Positions 23,448 through 36,760 of a stretch of 64,000 bases of DNA are shown piece by piece. The notes under the pieces were generated by a model that saw only the letters and a list, made by a program, of their open reading frames with translations, made no database searches and was not told the origin of the DNA. The position numbers and the translations under genes are program-made. The DNA lies in NCBI GenBank assembly GCA_037957365.1, contig JARHVA010002685.1:2085501-2149500 (forward strand), given 5' to 3'. Each line of letters begins with the position of its first letter. Position 1 is the stretch's first letter. This stretch comes from Torreya grandis (Eukaryota; Streptophyta; Pinopsida; Cupressales; Taxaceae).

Positions 23448-26400
23448 ACAACACCAACCAAACTTAAAATATAGCCACTTGATAAAAAAGGTAAGTCAAA
23501 AAAAGGAGATGATGGTATAATAGACAATTGAATAATTAATATAGGTTGAAGAAAGGTTTAAGGTAAGGTTGATTTAGTGATATAACCATTCTTTGGATAG
23601 TCTCTTTCCTTTATTGGCCCTTTTTATACTCCTACACACTCAATGCACACATAAAATTCCTCTAACCTAATAATTGAAACTAAAACATTTAAACAAATTA
23701 ACACTCAGTTTATATAAGCAATGGCCAATCATCTAAGGAATACAAACATTCAAATAGACAAATTCATATAACCTTATACACATGTAATTGCCCATATATA
23801 TGTTTATGATCACTGATCCAACATCATTTGAGTCAATTTATCTCATAGACATAATCATATTAATAATTTAAACATCACATAAAGGAAATGCAATCATTAT
23901 TTTTTCATAAAAATTCAAAACATGATTGATAATAGGTCTTTCTCATGGTTCCCAACAAATGATAAGTCTTTAATAAAATCCTTACATGCCTCAACGAGAC
24001 ATGACTAATAACATAAATCCATAATCAAAATTAGATTGACCATAATCTGATAGGCATCAATGTCAAAGATGAGCATTATGAAAAATATGGCCTTATAATT
24101 TGGGCCTACTAGTACTACAAATATTTCATTTTTATCATAATTGAAGGGGTTCACACAACTCCACATAAATTTCTATATTACATGTTAGACAAGTTGTAAG
24201 AATAATATTTTATTTATGAATACATTCATTTTGTTTCAAGTCATTGCAAAAGCAATAGATATGATCCCTATCATCATTTTATTCTGAAAATTGGACATAA
24301 TGAATATAATAACTTCTTTGTTGCATAAACCATATCAATCAAAAGGCCATCCTTTAATGTTACATAGTTCCATGAGAAAAGGTAATGGGATCCCCAAGGA
24401 AGATTTCAAAGTCATGTACATGCATTGATGACAAGGATCAATATTACATATAGTCATAGATATCATGATGATGACATGTTCTAATTGAACTTTGTGGATT
24501 AAAATGATGTAATTTTAAAATTAAGGAATGTAAGACAATGGGAACCTTAGGAACACATATGGAAGGTATTAGAGGAGAGTCATAGTAAACACTTCCATTT
24601 GATGAGACACTAAGTATTGATAATAGATTAAATAATGTCATTCTAAAATATTTTCCTCTATCTTCTCAGTCTTACTCATCAAGAGTTATAGGTTCTTCAC
24701 ATGTGAAACTAATCATGTAGGGGGATAAATGTGTAAAACCCATGTTTCCATTAAAATTGACATTGAATTCCCACATATTTCACATTCAAAATAACCCCCC
24801 ATAGTAGTTAATCCATATTTTTCCACTTACATTATGCCAATATCACATGTATTTCATATTCCTATTAGGCCCATGCTTATTTTAACATCATTAGACACCT
24901 CTACATTTACTATATCTCATGTCTCTACCCTTACACTATTTTTTGTTATTACTCCTCTTAAGTAATCAAGAATGTCTATTTTTTCAAAATTTTACACAAG
25001 ACATGGTATAATATCACCTACCACTCAAATCATCCAAGAAACAAGGGCCACCACCTATACCAATAGCTAAGGGACTAGTCATATTTCAATTGTTCAGTAT
25101 ATTTACCTAGTGTCTCTATGACAAGCAACTCTCCATTTACTTTCCATTCACCTATCATCTCTACCCAAAATAATCTAATTCATGGTAATATCTCTCAAAA
25201 AATTAGTGAATCATTGAGTATGGATAATCTAATGGACCAAAATTCATGTGTTTCAGATCCACAAGCTTTAATATTAACATGCCTATTTATTTTTTTAGGG
25301 TGATAACTAGTCTCCCTAACATCATTGATCCATTTGTAAATATGACACAATACCAATTAAATGATTATTTGACCCCTTCAAACCTTGAAAAATATTTTAT
25401 AGCACCATAGGCTCCACTATCTACTTCCCTTCATCTTCCACATCCATTCCACCTCCTCACACACCAATTGTCACTTCATCTACCTTGAAAATTCCACCTT
25501 CTAGTTTTGTTGCTTATAAAACATAAAGGCCAACACAATAAGGAGACTAAATAAATTTTATAAAAATTAAATACATGAAACACTATACCTTTGAGACATG
25601 GAGATATAACAAAAAATTTAAAAGACCACTGGGAAACTACAAAGGGTCTTGACCTCTAGTTTCATGCAGGAGTGTAGCTTAGTCATATGGAAATGAAAAG
25701 AATATTTTTTCTCACTAAATATAAAGATAATTATATATTGATATAAAATTTCTTAGGATCCTCTTTTAGTATTGAGGTCCACTAATTAATTAACAAAAAA
25801 ACTAGTGGAAGGTATGAGAAGCCAAATTAGGACACTTGAGTAATAAGTGAAAACCACTTTTCCTATACACTTGATTTGAAAAATTGAAGATACCTTACCT
25901 TAATTATTTCACACTTTGATACATTTAATTTAGGACTTGTATAAATGTCTTACACTATACCAAAATGTAGATGCATACTTGGATAAGATAATAAAAAATG
26001 ATAAAAAATTGAGGAATATGGTTGTGGTCATAGAAAAAGGAATGTTCCCACACTTGAAGTTAATGTCATTATTTGACCTAAATTTATTAAAAAAAATTTA
26101 TACACATAAGGATTTCCTTGTAATAGTGCTTGAAATATATGAAATCCACCATTAGAGTAAAATTAAGGGAAATATTCTAACTTATTTTAAGGAGGTCAAC
26201 ATTGTCATATTGTTCACACAAGAAGGAAATAACATCATTATTTAGGAATTTAAGGTGCATTTAAATAGGGTCAAGGTATCCTTTATAATAAATTTTATAA
26301 GGGATAATATGAAGGGATATAAATTAGTTGTAAATATATCTAACCAAGTCATCGATATCATAAAAAGAGTAATTGATATCAAGGGGATGATAAATACCCC

Positions 26401-28899
26401 TTTGGAGTACCATGTTGAGCTTATACATGTGGAGAAGTAGTGTTTTTAACCCCTCCTATTAACATTAACAAGATAGAAAATTATTCAAAGGTTATTTGCA
26501 AGGATTTTCTAGATAAATAAGGATTAAAATGTTTAGGTGATGGTGCTTCCCAATGTTTTTTAATAGAGTGGAGAACAACTCATGCCTAGGTGGTCCCAAT
26601 TAGAGAAATCATTATGCCTTAAGATGTTGTGCCCAATCTCTTGTAGTTTTTTGTTTCTCCTTATTATCAATATTATTATAAAAACCTCTTTCATTATGGT
26701 GGTAATTGACTTTTATCCTTTGATGAGGTGTCTTAGCCTATGTTGGAAATAAAAGCATATATTATAAGTATTATAAACATGAGGAAGATTTTAATGAAAG
26801 TATAGACAACTTATAAATTATTTTGAATGTTCATTATCACTTTGACATTTTAAATTTTATCAAATTTCAAAACTAATATTATAGATTCTAAATTTTTCAT
26901 GATTATGGTATGAGTTCTAACTATTTTTCATGGAATTAGTCAAGCTAAGTAAAATACTCTCATGATTGGTTTCTTAAGTTAGCTCTATAAATATAAATAT
27001 TATGGATGAATTTATTATTATTAAAAAAAAATTATGCTGATTTATTTTAAAATATTATTTATATAAAGACTATATACATCACAATCCCAACCCTTGGACT
27101 CTCTTTCATATTTTTTTCAATTTGAGTGTAGGATAAGTTGTGAAGCCATAAGTAAAGTATAATTTGATTTAAAATAAATGTATTACAAATAAATGGTATC
27201 CCAATGAGGTTTTATAATTATTATTATATTCATTACCTTCCTCACATCTTTTGTGTTTCATCTAAATTTTACTTAGTGTTTAGGCACCATTATGAATAGG
27301 CATTGTGGGTGATATTGGAAAAGATTTAAGATAAATTTGAGTTATAAATTTAGTACCAGTTTCTCTCTATGTAAATATTTAAATCATTCACCTTACTATT
27401 ATAGTATTACTATATAAGAGAGTCCTATAACTCGTACCTTGGATTATATCAAACACTACTAAAATGAGAGTAAATAATACCATTACCCTCTAAGGTGTAC
27501 ATAAACACACATAAACAAGTAAGGAAGATGTAACTAGAAGGAATTCCTTTAAACTATTTAACATACTTTAAAATTAGTCATTAAATAGTTATTTTTCACA
27601 TGAATCAACCTAGATCTCCCTTAATACATCACTGGGTCTAGATCTTTTGTTGTTATCACCATTAGAAAAAAAATCAAAGACCTAAACATAGCATAATAAG
27701 ACCCAAACTCTCAAGGACTTATCTTAGCTCATCCACACATTTGAATCCTAGTCTATTTAGACTAATTGACTAGTTATTATGATTAACCATATCTATTTCT
27801 TGGGATGTTCATGATCTATCCAAAAATCTTAAGAGATACCTCCATGTTTTCACACCTAATGGAGGATTTACTTCTCAAGAGCATATAAATTCATCTAAGA
27901 GTTATTTGAGACTCTTGAATGTATACAATTAGTATATAACCTATATTTTTATCCATTTACCTTATAGGATTTTTATTGTTAATATTTCTTCAACCTTCAT
28001 AAAAACAACATTACTAGATTGAATCAATTTGCTAGCACTATTTTATCCCAGTTTAGACAATTTATTGACTCATTTTTTATACCAATAATGTTTTAACATG
28101 AGGAGGGTACCCACTGAGCCAATTAGAGTGTTCAATGATAGATTAAAAAATATGTACATATATATTGCAACATTATACATATATGATGCTTAGTTATCAT
28201 TCAAAATATAGACAAATTCATTTGACACTTAGATAACAACGTTCATCTATAGAGACCCACTTATCATAAGTTTATGATTGGCATATGTTAAGGACATCAA
28301 GGTAAATAAATAACTAAACCCATAATATCAAATTATCTTAGTTATCATAAACATTAACCCAAACTCCCTATCCCCTAACTTGATTCTAAATGCTAATATG
28401 AATATTCTAATGTTAAGTATTGGCATAATCATAAGCCAACTACCAGTGTGATAGATGAAACAAAATCAATCCCTATGATTTCCTAGTATTCTAAATTTAG
28501 AATAAATTATGTAGGTCTAGATCCAATATTTAGTATATATCATTAACAATGTCAAAACTATGTGACAAGGCTCTATAAAAAAAGTTAGAAACCATATAGT
28601 GAATGGTCCAGAAGCTTTGTAATCATTTCCTAGGTCTCAAGAGGAAAGTTCAGAGAGCTAGTGGGGGAAAATATAACCAAAACTTCATATACTAGAGATA
28701 TAAAATACTATTCCACCATATCTATAACAGTATAGATCTATCAGTGAACAAGCTATATGATATTAAAATTTACAAGATTATTTTGATTGAATGGTGTAGG
28801 GTGCGACATACAAGTCAACATGGAGAGTTAAAATATACTGAGTATTTTAATGTGTCTGACATATTCCAAAATTATATGGAATTATATGAGGTGGTGTCA
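23448..28899. other. Unassigned region before the gypsy pol
   Basis: No protein here is identified with confidence. Two plus-strand open frames, 25937-26155 and 26255-26440, lie in tandem. Joined with the following DNA (26520-26640) they read like parts of one protein ending in a GDGASQCFLIEWRTTHAWVVPIREI-like segment that I do not recognise. The stretch may include the left LTR, leader and gag of the gypsy element downstream, but no LTR match to the region after 40905 was found. Confidence 0.4.
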
Positions 28900-29544
28900 A
28901 ACCACTAGAATTCAACCAACAATTTAAATCACCTAGTATTTATAAGTCTCCTAGCGTAGCCATGATGCTTGAGATGTTTGACTTCCCTAGTCAAGAAGAC
29001 AATGAACCTGAGGAAAGAACATATGAGATTCATGATTTTAAATAGTAATAATAATAGTTATGCATTGATAATTAGGACATAATAGCAAACCATCACAACA
29101 TCCACTCCTTTAGATAATGGTGTTACTCCGCCTTATCCAAAAGTAAACAATGATCCCCCACCCCATTATGGTAGTTACCATCATACCAATGTAAAATCAC
29201 TACCTACCATTGGTATGTTGGTTATAACATAGTTGAATATATGACATAGGTTAATTAAAATATTACATTACATGAATCAACCCAAATCATATAAAAATGT
29301 AACCTCTTATTGAAATCTTTAATTAAAAAATAGTCTAGAGCAAACAAAAGGTGATGCATACAAATATAGTTATCCACAATAACAAGGTTTAAGTTCACCC
29401 TTTACTCATTTTTATTCTATTTTATAAAAACTTATAAAATTTACTAGTCAATTTGAGATCCTAGGTTAATGTCATACTATAAAGAGTCTATATAAAATCA
29501 AGTCTAACCCCAATCAAATCAGATAAGAATTTCATTTAGTTGGA

Positions 29545-29800
29545 AATGTCTAAAGTTAAGGTAGTTGGAAAGTTTTTGAGAATCCACATTCAATTAACAT
29601 CAAAACCTAGGGTGACAAAATTCATATACATCCAAGTGATAGAGATTATAAAAGCCTATGGAATTTTGCTAATAGATATTGGTCTAAAAATCTAAATGGA
29701 TGCTTATCTATAGAATTCTCCCAAATATGGATAACTTAGAGAGTATTTTCCAATCATATTCAAAAAGGTATAGATACTAAAATGAAACAGATGATCATAG
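29545..29800 (+). pseudogene. Gypsy protease-like region (decayed)
   Basis: A plus frame from about 29550 reads VVGKFLRIHIQLTSK, then IQVIEIIKAYGILL, then a W-SKNLNG segment after a frame change. This is the protease-linker pattern preceding the extra RNase H in this plant gypsy family (GMLLSR-W-like motif). The catalytic aspartate motif upstream was not found. It would process the polyprotein. Confidence 0.6.
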
Positions 29801-29904
29801 AGTACAATACCATAAATGAAAAATTAAATGCCATGTCATCTAACATTAACAATTATACTATTTTTAATGAACCTGTAAGTAAGGAACAAGAAAAAAATTG
29901 ATTT

Positions 29905-30300
29905 AAAAGGCTTATGGTCCCTCTACTTTGATTGGACATATCCCAAAAAAAGGTTCAAGAGTTGATTTATTTTTGGTTATCTCACAAGGAAAATGAAACA
30001 TGGTTACATATAGGTTACAGTTACCTTGCACTAATAACATTACAAGGTATGAAGCCTTGATTGTAGCTCTATATTTTTATTTAAAACATAAGGTTTAAGA
30101 ATTTAAAGTATTTAGGAACTCATATTTAGTAATCAATCAGTTCCAAATTAAGCTTTAGTGAAAATCTCTTAAAAAAATTAAAAAATGTAGGGCTTGGTAA
30201 TTTATTGAGACATTCAATGGTTTTGACATTATCTCCACTCCTTGAGAAAGTAATGAAATCATAGATTCCTTGGTAGTATCAATTTTTAATCTCACACCCT
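29905..30300 (+). pseudogene. Archaeal-type RNase H domain (aRNH) of the gypsy element
   Basis: The first strand carries the catalytic aspartate in FDWTYPKKRFK near 29930. The TNNITRYEALIVAL block follows at about 30022-30070 (usually TNN-AEYEAL, so the active-site glutamate codon is altered to arginine). Then come a NSYLVINQFQ segment (usually GDS-LVI-Q) near 30120 and the tail near 30230-30270 (usually IPR-N--AD-LA). The domain sits before RT. It is a second RNase H, additional to the one after RT. Stops are frequent. Confidence 0.8.
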
Positions 30301-30860
30301 TTAAATATTATAAGTTACATTAGTGATCAATTAAATAATCCCCCTTCCCCCAGTCTTAGATGATTCTTAAAATTTCCAAACCCTTGATGATGATTAAAAT
30401 ATTATAAAATTCATGATCAATTATTATGCTTCAAATGATGTATGCTATAAATGATAGATATAAAGATGACAACATGTATAATTATTGTGATATAAATTAA
30501 ATCATAAATTTGAGGGAAAACCAAATTATAAATGGAATGGTTTTAGTAGAGAGGTTATTTAACTTAGATAGATAAACTAAAATATAGAACTATTAGGCCA
30601 TCAATCCACTTACATAAACGTAAGATCAATCAAGGAACCTCATAACATCAACATTATCCTTGATTATAGTGAGCTTGAAATGAAATATCTAAAGAAGTTA
30701 CTCATATAGTATAGATATGTGTGTGCTTAGACATATGTCATTCTAAAAATATTTGACCCAATAATTATAATAGACACCATAGTGCTCAAGTAATGGAAAA
30801 ATACTTTTAGGAAGATATAATAAGTAGTAAATCCCATCACTGAACCTTTCACTCATAAAT
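30301..30860 (+). other. Linker between aRNH and RT
   Basis: No recognisable domain. In related elements an acidic linker precedes the RT. Here it is too decayed to read. Confidence 0.5.
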
Positions 30861-31400
30861 AAGTTCAAAATTTACTCTCAACAAAAATTATTTTCCCAGT
30901 TCACCATTCTATTTGGGTGGCCAATTTAGTTCCTATCCATAACAAAAGTGAGTAAATCATACTTTTATGACTTCAAAAACTTAAATATATCCTAAACAAT
31001 AAATATTATTTACCATCTATGAATGAGGTAGTTTATATGGTTAGAAACTCTAATATGATGTCTTTTTTAGATGTATTATCAAGGTATAACCAAGTTTTAG
31101 TCAATAAAGAAGACAAGGTCAAGACCACATTCATAACTAAATGGAAAACATTTTCCTACAATATGATGCCTTTAAATTTGATGAATGTAGGATCCAATTT
31201 AAAAATAGCTATGGATATTTATTTTTAAGGTCTGATTGGTAAATGTGTAATTATTTACATGGATGTTATTCATTTTATCTAAGTGCATGCTAATTTATAT
31301 ACTTAAAAAAAGTGTTTGAGATCTGTGTAAGGTATGACATATATTTGAATCTAGATATAAGTGTTTTTGGCATCAACAAAGGTAATAATTTTAGCCACAT
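30861..31400 (+). pseudogene. Gypsy reverse transcriptase (decayed)
   Basis: From about 30900 the plus strand reads PVHHSIWVANLVPI and then, in the open frame 31019-31228, MMSFLDVLSRYNQVLV with the first catalytic aspartate. KTTFITKWKTFSYNMMPLNLMNVGS follows, with the finger-palm block. After a frame change comes GLIGKCVIIYMDVI, the YLDD site with the second aspartate replaced by valine. The minus frame 31290-31667 is a shadow. Confidence 0.92.
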
Positions 31401-32149
31401 CATCACAAAGGAAGGAATTTCCATTACCCCTAAAACAGAAACTATAATTTTGAAATTATCATTTCCTAATAGTAAATGAAAATTTAAATCTTTCTCTGGA
31501 AAAAGGAATTTCCTATGAAAACTAATTTCTAATTTTATAGAGATTTTAAAACCCATTAATTTTATGCTCAAAAAAAAACGTAAAGGTGGAATGGACACCT
31601 CAATCCAAAAAAAATTATAATACATTAAGAATGCCATTATGTAAGGACCGATCCTAATTAACCCCAACTTTATGAATTATTTGTACCCCTACACTTTTTT
31701 ATCTAAACATACCATAACAAATGTATTAACACAAAATATCAATGATGAGGAACATCCCATTGATTTCATGAAATTATTAGGAATTGGAACTAAAATATTA
31801 AACCCTTGATAAACATGTAAAATCCTTAGTAAAGGAGATAAAAAATTTCATACTCTACATTCTTTGCAAAAAGGTTCATGATATTATCCCTGACCATATT
31901 GAGAATCTAATGTTAGGATATAACAAAGTTGGAGAACACATGGGAAAGTGGATGGATAAGATATAGGAATATGACATGGATATTAAACTAAAAAATATTT
32001 TCAAAGGCTAGGGTCTCACTTAGCCAATCACTGAAGTTGACCCCATAATTATTGTGATGCATATAAACCAAACCCAGACTATGTTTGATCAATGGTATAA
32101 TCCCATTATTCACTATCTTATATATGTAACATGTCCTCCTCAACTTAAT
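31401..32149 (+). pseudogene. Gypsy RT thumb and RNase H region (decayed)
   Basis: Segments match the RT C-terminus (SVFGINKGNNFSHIITKEGISITP near 31360-31440; ILKPINFMLKK near 31545) and the beginning of the gypsy RNase H (VLTQNINDEEHPIDFMKLL near 31715-31775). Later parts to about 32010 are only weakly readable. The domain removes RNA during reverse transcription. Confidence 0.8.
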
Positions 32150-32754
32150 ATGTAATATAACCAAGCTCTCTAGATAGACGAATTCCATTACATGATTAAG
32201 AAAATATTTTTTTACCACATAAACTATGAAGGAATTTATTTTATGTGTGACTAGGGAAAAAGATAATGAAATTCTGGATAGATTCTATGACAAACTAGGG
32301 AGTGATCACCATTTTAGAAATACAAAAACACACAATATACTAGTATATGGATATAATTTTCCATAAATAGTCAAATAGGTTCACATCCACATCAAAATTT
32401 GCAATGAATTCCACACCTTCGTAATAAATAAATGTAGGCAAACATTACTTTGTATCCAATAGTTGAAAGAAGGCCCTTCACCCAATGGGGGATTGTTTTC
32501 ATTAGTTTTGTCAATATTAACTCCACTAAGGGACACACATTCATGGTCAAAACTAGTGATTATTTCACTATATGGATTGAATAATTAGTAACCAAAGTTA
32601 ACATAACTAGAGTAATTTATCAAGTTTATCAAATAAAATATTGCCTCAAGTTTTAGTAATCAATTTTATCTTGTTTTTGATAATAGACATGCATTCTAAT
32701 TAGTTGATTTTATTGAATGGGATTATGATAAAAAAACATCACATTTAAGTTTTA
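32150..32754 (+). pseudogene. Gypsy integrase, 5' part (interrupted)
   Basis: It starts with the zinc-binding region near 32190-32440 (FHYMIKKI, then a CNEFHTF--NKCRQ segment). The catalytic core follows with RRPFTQWGIVFI near 32475, where the first catalytic aspartate of WG-D-I is valine. STKGHTFMVKTSDYFTIWIE lies near 32520-32580. FDNRHAF near 32680 holds the second aspartate. Similarity stops at 32754, where the LTR of nested element 2 begins, and resumes at 39616. Confidence 0.88.
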
Positions 32755-33935
32755 TGTAATCATAAATGCATCATGTCTATAAATAAATCCTAACTTGGAG
32801 AAGATAGATCATACCATACACTTTTGATTGGGGACACATTTTTTTAAATGGGAACATGATCAATATGAGGATCTATTAGAACAAATTATGGGATATCTTA
32901 CCATAATACAAGGTGATTTGGAGGGATCCAAAGACTCTAGTCAAGAATAATCACATAATAACCCTAAGGGAGTCCCGTGTTTTGATATATCATAAAAGTA
33001 ATAACAAGTAAAGTAAATATAATCTAGTGCTCACCAAATCTTGTATCATAATATGAGGGGTTAGTAAATAATAAAAACATGCTTAGGAAAATGTCAATTA
33101 TGATATGTATGAGTAAGACCCTAATACATGGAATAAGAAGAGTAATATTATTTGAAGCCAATACTTATATTACTTTTATCTACTAAAGAGGAGAAAAATT
33201 AGAAAATACTTACATGAATGATGAATCCATCGAGACTCAATCTCTACCTTGGCCAAAGGGGATTCCAAAAAGGTTGTTATGGTTTTTAAGGATAATGAAG
33301 AAAGGCCAAAGCATCCAAGATTTATCCAAAAGACTATATTCTCCAAGTAGAAACATTAAGCTAGGACTCTTCAAGTGGAATAGTGGAAGAGCAAATTTTA
33401 AGGAGAACAAGTGAATAATAAATCTTAATCACATATGAAATAATGATGAAATGATCTTGTATATATAGGTGTATTTGAATCTAAAAACTTAAAAAAAATC
33501 TTGGTCTATAGGGTCGACCTAGTCGACCTAGCACAATTTGGATAATTATTCATTAGGTCATGAGCTAGGTTAGCCAAGAGCAAAACTAGTTCCTAAGTGA
33601 AAATCACCCAAAACTATATAGGGTTGACCCAGTCAACCTACTAAAATCAACTATCAAAAGGGGATTAATGTGAGGAAAATAGGGATGAAGAGTGGAAAAT
33701 ACTGAAGGATGGTGAAAATAAGGATTAATAGATTAGGTAATTCTTCTTATGAGTTAGTTGGATTTGTAATAAGTGGAAATAAGGGATAATAATCCTATGA
33801 AGCACCAATGGTCTACCCAATCCTTTCTTGGTGCATTCCTTAGGGCATGAAATTAGAGAGATTTAATCTTGATGCATTCCTACAAGATGTAAAGAATCAA
33901 TATTTGATAAAATTTGAAAATATTATGTGTATACC
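32755..33935 (-). repeat. 3' LTR of nested element 2
   Basis: Pairs with 38183-39615. It begins TGTAATCAT on the plus side and ends ATGTGTATAC. At the microsatellite site it has only a short TATATATA-GGTGTATTT stretch (about 33461-33475). Palindromic GGTCGACCTAGTCGACC lies at about 33513-33529. Confidence 0.9.
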
Positions 33936-33948
33936 CCACTCAAAGCTC
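33936..33948 (-). other. Polypurine tract of nested element 2
   Basis: Minus strand reads GCTTTGAGTGGGG immediately before the LTR start TATACACATA. This is the expected plus-strand primer position. Confidence 0.6.
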
Positions 33949-36284
33949 ATCACATGTCATTAAGGTGCAACAAGGGATGGTTCTTCAAGAAAAAAACATA
34001 GCAACACATAACATTGATGCTAAAAAAATTATAGTATTTTAAATCATAAAATAATGGAAAGTAAATGACTAAAAATAAAATAATGAAAAAGTAAATGTAA
34101 TGCATACCTTGAATTACCTTTATTGTTGGATGATTGTCTGTTGTGTTTATTAGTTTTGATTGTGTAGGGTATAGAGACTACTTTTGACAAACCTAAGTAT
34201 ATAAAACTAAAGAGAAAAAACAAATAAATGCTAAGATAACTAGTGCTATGTAGACATGACATACTTGGAAATTTGGAAAGTTGAGGTGACAAGTGCTATG
34301 TTAGACCAAATGACTAAGTCAAAACAAGAGTAAATTAAGTAACCAAAAAGCCAAGTCTACTAAAGACTAAAAAACTCAAACAAGTAAACCTTCAGTAAGA
34401 AATGCAAACTCAGCAAGTCAAACCAAGGATACATGTAAAATAGGATGGTAATCAAAAATGAATGTGGAAGTAACAACAATACTTACTTTCACAAAGATGG
34501 GCAAGCAAGAAACAAATGGTAAAATAACGTAGATGAGTGATTAGTAACAATACTTATCTTACTCAATAATGGAAAAACATGCATAAAAGGGAAAATGGAC
34601 TTAGGTGTCTACAAAAAGGGTGGTACAATAAGTACAAATGGTAAAAAAATAATCAAAAGAAGTCTAAAAATGTAAATCTATGTGTAAATAAAATAATCCC
34701 TAATTACTCAAACATTTTGTTTTCTCTAAGGATAGATAAAACTAAAACAAAGTAGTGTTAGAAAGTTTTTAAGAGGTGAATAAGAAGAGAATAATAGAAG
34801 AGGGAAAATAGATTTAGAATCACAATTTTCCTATCAAAGGGGAAATGAAAATGGGTGGATGGGAGAATGAAGGAAAAACCAAGGTAAAAGAATTCTTTAT
34901 CAAAGTCAAGACACTCAAATTAGTTTTTTTTAAACAAGAGGAATTTGAAGAACTTATCTTAGATATACAAGTCTTAGATCAACAAATTCAGTATGTATAT
35001 CATCCCAAGAAGTCTATATACATGTCTTAGATCCATTGGTCTACTATGAAGATTGGGTACTTATGTGAAAAAGTAGGTATCACCATATAATTTATTAAAT
35101 TATCATATTTCAATCTACTGGACGGCCATACCCCTATGGACATTGGCTTTATGTGATGCAAACTCTAGAGTTTGAGATTTTATTAGTGATAGGAAATGTG
35201 TTTGTGATCACATATTTTGGTGTGATTTTGACTTTTGAAATTTGTCTGTTGCCTTTTGTATATCATTCCATTTTATTTCAAATGATTTGGCTTTTAACTT
35301 TCTTTATGGCTTTTTATTTTCATCCTTCATACATATTTGGAAAACTAAACATGGATGTTAAATATGACATTCATTTGAATACCAGGGACTTGGTTACTAA
35401 GAGAGATAACTTCTAAGATCATGGGGTCCAAGAGTCTTATAAATCTAGGTGAAATAAAAGTACTATCTTGTCAACCTTTTTTTACCCAATGTGGAGTGAA
35501 AGGAAAGGAAATAAAGATGAGTGACACATGGAACAATTGGAATTACTTCAAATCATAAAAAATGTGAAAAAGGGGGTGAAAATGGATACACTGATAGTAA
35601 AGTGTGATTTCTTATCATAATAATGATGTAAATGGAGGAAAAAATGCTAACATATATTTTTATGCAAATTCCATCTACCAAAAGAAGTAAAATCTAAATT
35701 TGAGAACAAGGATTAAAAATAAATTCTATAAAAGGAATGATAGGAAAGTAATTTTATGAAGAAGGCCAAGTCATATCCATGGTCTTACACTGCAACTCAT
35801 AAAAGAGAAGTCCACGATGTTGCTAAAAAGCATATGAAAAATAAATGGGATAAGAAATATGGTATTTTGTGAGGAATAGTAGGCCCTATTTGTGGTTTTT
35901 AAAATTCAACTCACAAAAGAGAAATCTAAGGGATATCAAAAAGTGTGTAAAAAAAGTATGAAAATAAAGAAGACTATGGTACATCATGAGGAAGACCGGG
36001 TCCTATCCATAGTTTTAAAATGCAACTCATGAGATAAAGGGGAAACCAAAAGACCAAAAAAAGGACTAAAGGGTTGTGAAAATAGAGAACTATTGTAGAG
36101 GGAGAGACCCATATAAGTATCCTATAAAAAGTGTTAGATAGATGGCATATAGAAATCATAAAAATAAATGAAGGATCTTACACTAACGTCTATATCAAGG
36201 ATGAGCATATGAAAGATAATATTTTATCTTAGAAGGTTTCTTGAAGTTGAATTAGTTTGGTAGAATTCAATGGTGAATAATAAT
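33949..36284. other. Internal non-coding part of nested element 2
   Basis: Purine-rich plus strand without recognisable protein frames. The open frames at 34044-34292 (minus), 34845-35030 and 35153-35416 (plus) carry no motif. Short phrases recur loosely (AAGAGAARTCYA... near 35800, 35915 and 36020), suggesting an old degenerate repeat of about 105-115 bases. Confidence 0.45.
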
Positions 36285-36452
36285 TGGAATCACAAGATGC
36301 CCTAAAGGGTAATTGAATGTAGGTATGGGCATCAGAGGATGCCCTAGAGTCTAAAATAATATGTGGGTGGGCATCGCAAGATGCCCTAAAGGATAGAGAA
36401 ATGTGTGGATGGGCATCATAAGATTCCCCACATGCTAATAAGAAGAATAAAA
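36285..36452. repeat. 42-bp tandem repeat x 4 with an 18-bp hairpin in each unit
   Basis: Units start at 36285, 36327, 36369 and 36411, exactly 42 bases apart. Each begins with an inverted repeat of the form GGGCATC-NNNN-GATGCCC. Copies 2 (36327-36344) and 3 (36369-36386) have perfect 7-bp arms; copies 1 and 4 have one or two mismatches. The minus strand is open across it (36229-36516) and encodes a 14-residue repeat ASCDAHPHI-L-FR-like. That is a by-product of a 42-base period divisible by three, unless the peptide is selected. Confidence 0.9.
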
Positions 36453-36626
36453 GATAAGAAATGATAATAATTAAAGAGAATCCCATATAGTGTCTAAATG
36501 AATTAAAGTTGTACAAAAAGATTTTGATAGGAGACTTATTGACGATTTGATAGAAGTGAATATAATGCTAAGAAGGAGAAATAAAGAATTGGGTTGGTAG
36601 ATAGAGAAAGCAAAAAAAGGTAAAAA

Positions 36627-36760
36627 GTCGACTGGGTTGACCTAGTATAGAAAATAGGGTCTAAAAACTTTACAGAGTCGATAAGGTCAACCTAGTATAT
36701 AAAATAGTGTCCAAAAAATTGTACAAAGTTAATAGGGTCAACCTAGTATAGTAGGTGGGG
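36627..36760. repeat. ~50-bp tandem repeat x 3 with GTCGAC-type dyad
   Basis: The phrase GTCRA--GGT-RACCTAGTATA recurs at 36627, 36677 and 36728, followed each time by AAAATAG-GTC-AAAA. The dyad GTCGACTGGGTTGAC is strongest in the first unit. Confidence 0.85.

Noticed and set aside
23448..25900. A 5' LTR for the gypsy element
   Set aside because: No stretch here could be matched by eye to the region after 40905.
31290..31667. 125-codon minus-strand open frame
   Set aside because: Antisense shadow of the gypsy RT and RNase H region.
34845..35416. Two plus-strand frames (61 and 87 codons) as genes
   Set aside because: No motifs, no conservation evidence, and located in the non-coding interior of nested element 2.
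36285..36430. CRISPR-like array (short regular palindromic repeats)
   Set aside because: Units are contiguous, spacers are near-identical, and the context is a plant retroelement.
36229..36516. Minus-strand frame with a hydrophobic N-terminus and a 14-residue repeat, resembling a secreted repeat peptide
   Set aside because: It lies inside a non-coding retroelement. The peptide repeat follows from a 42-base DNA repeat. No promoter or conservation evidence.
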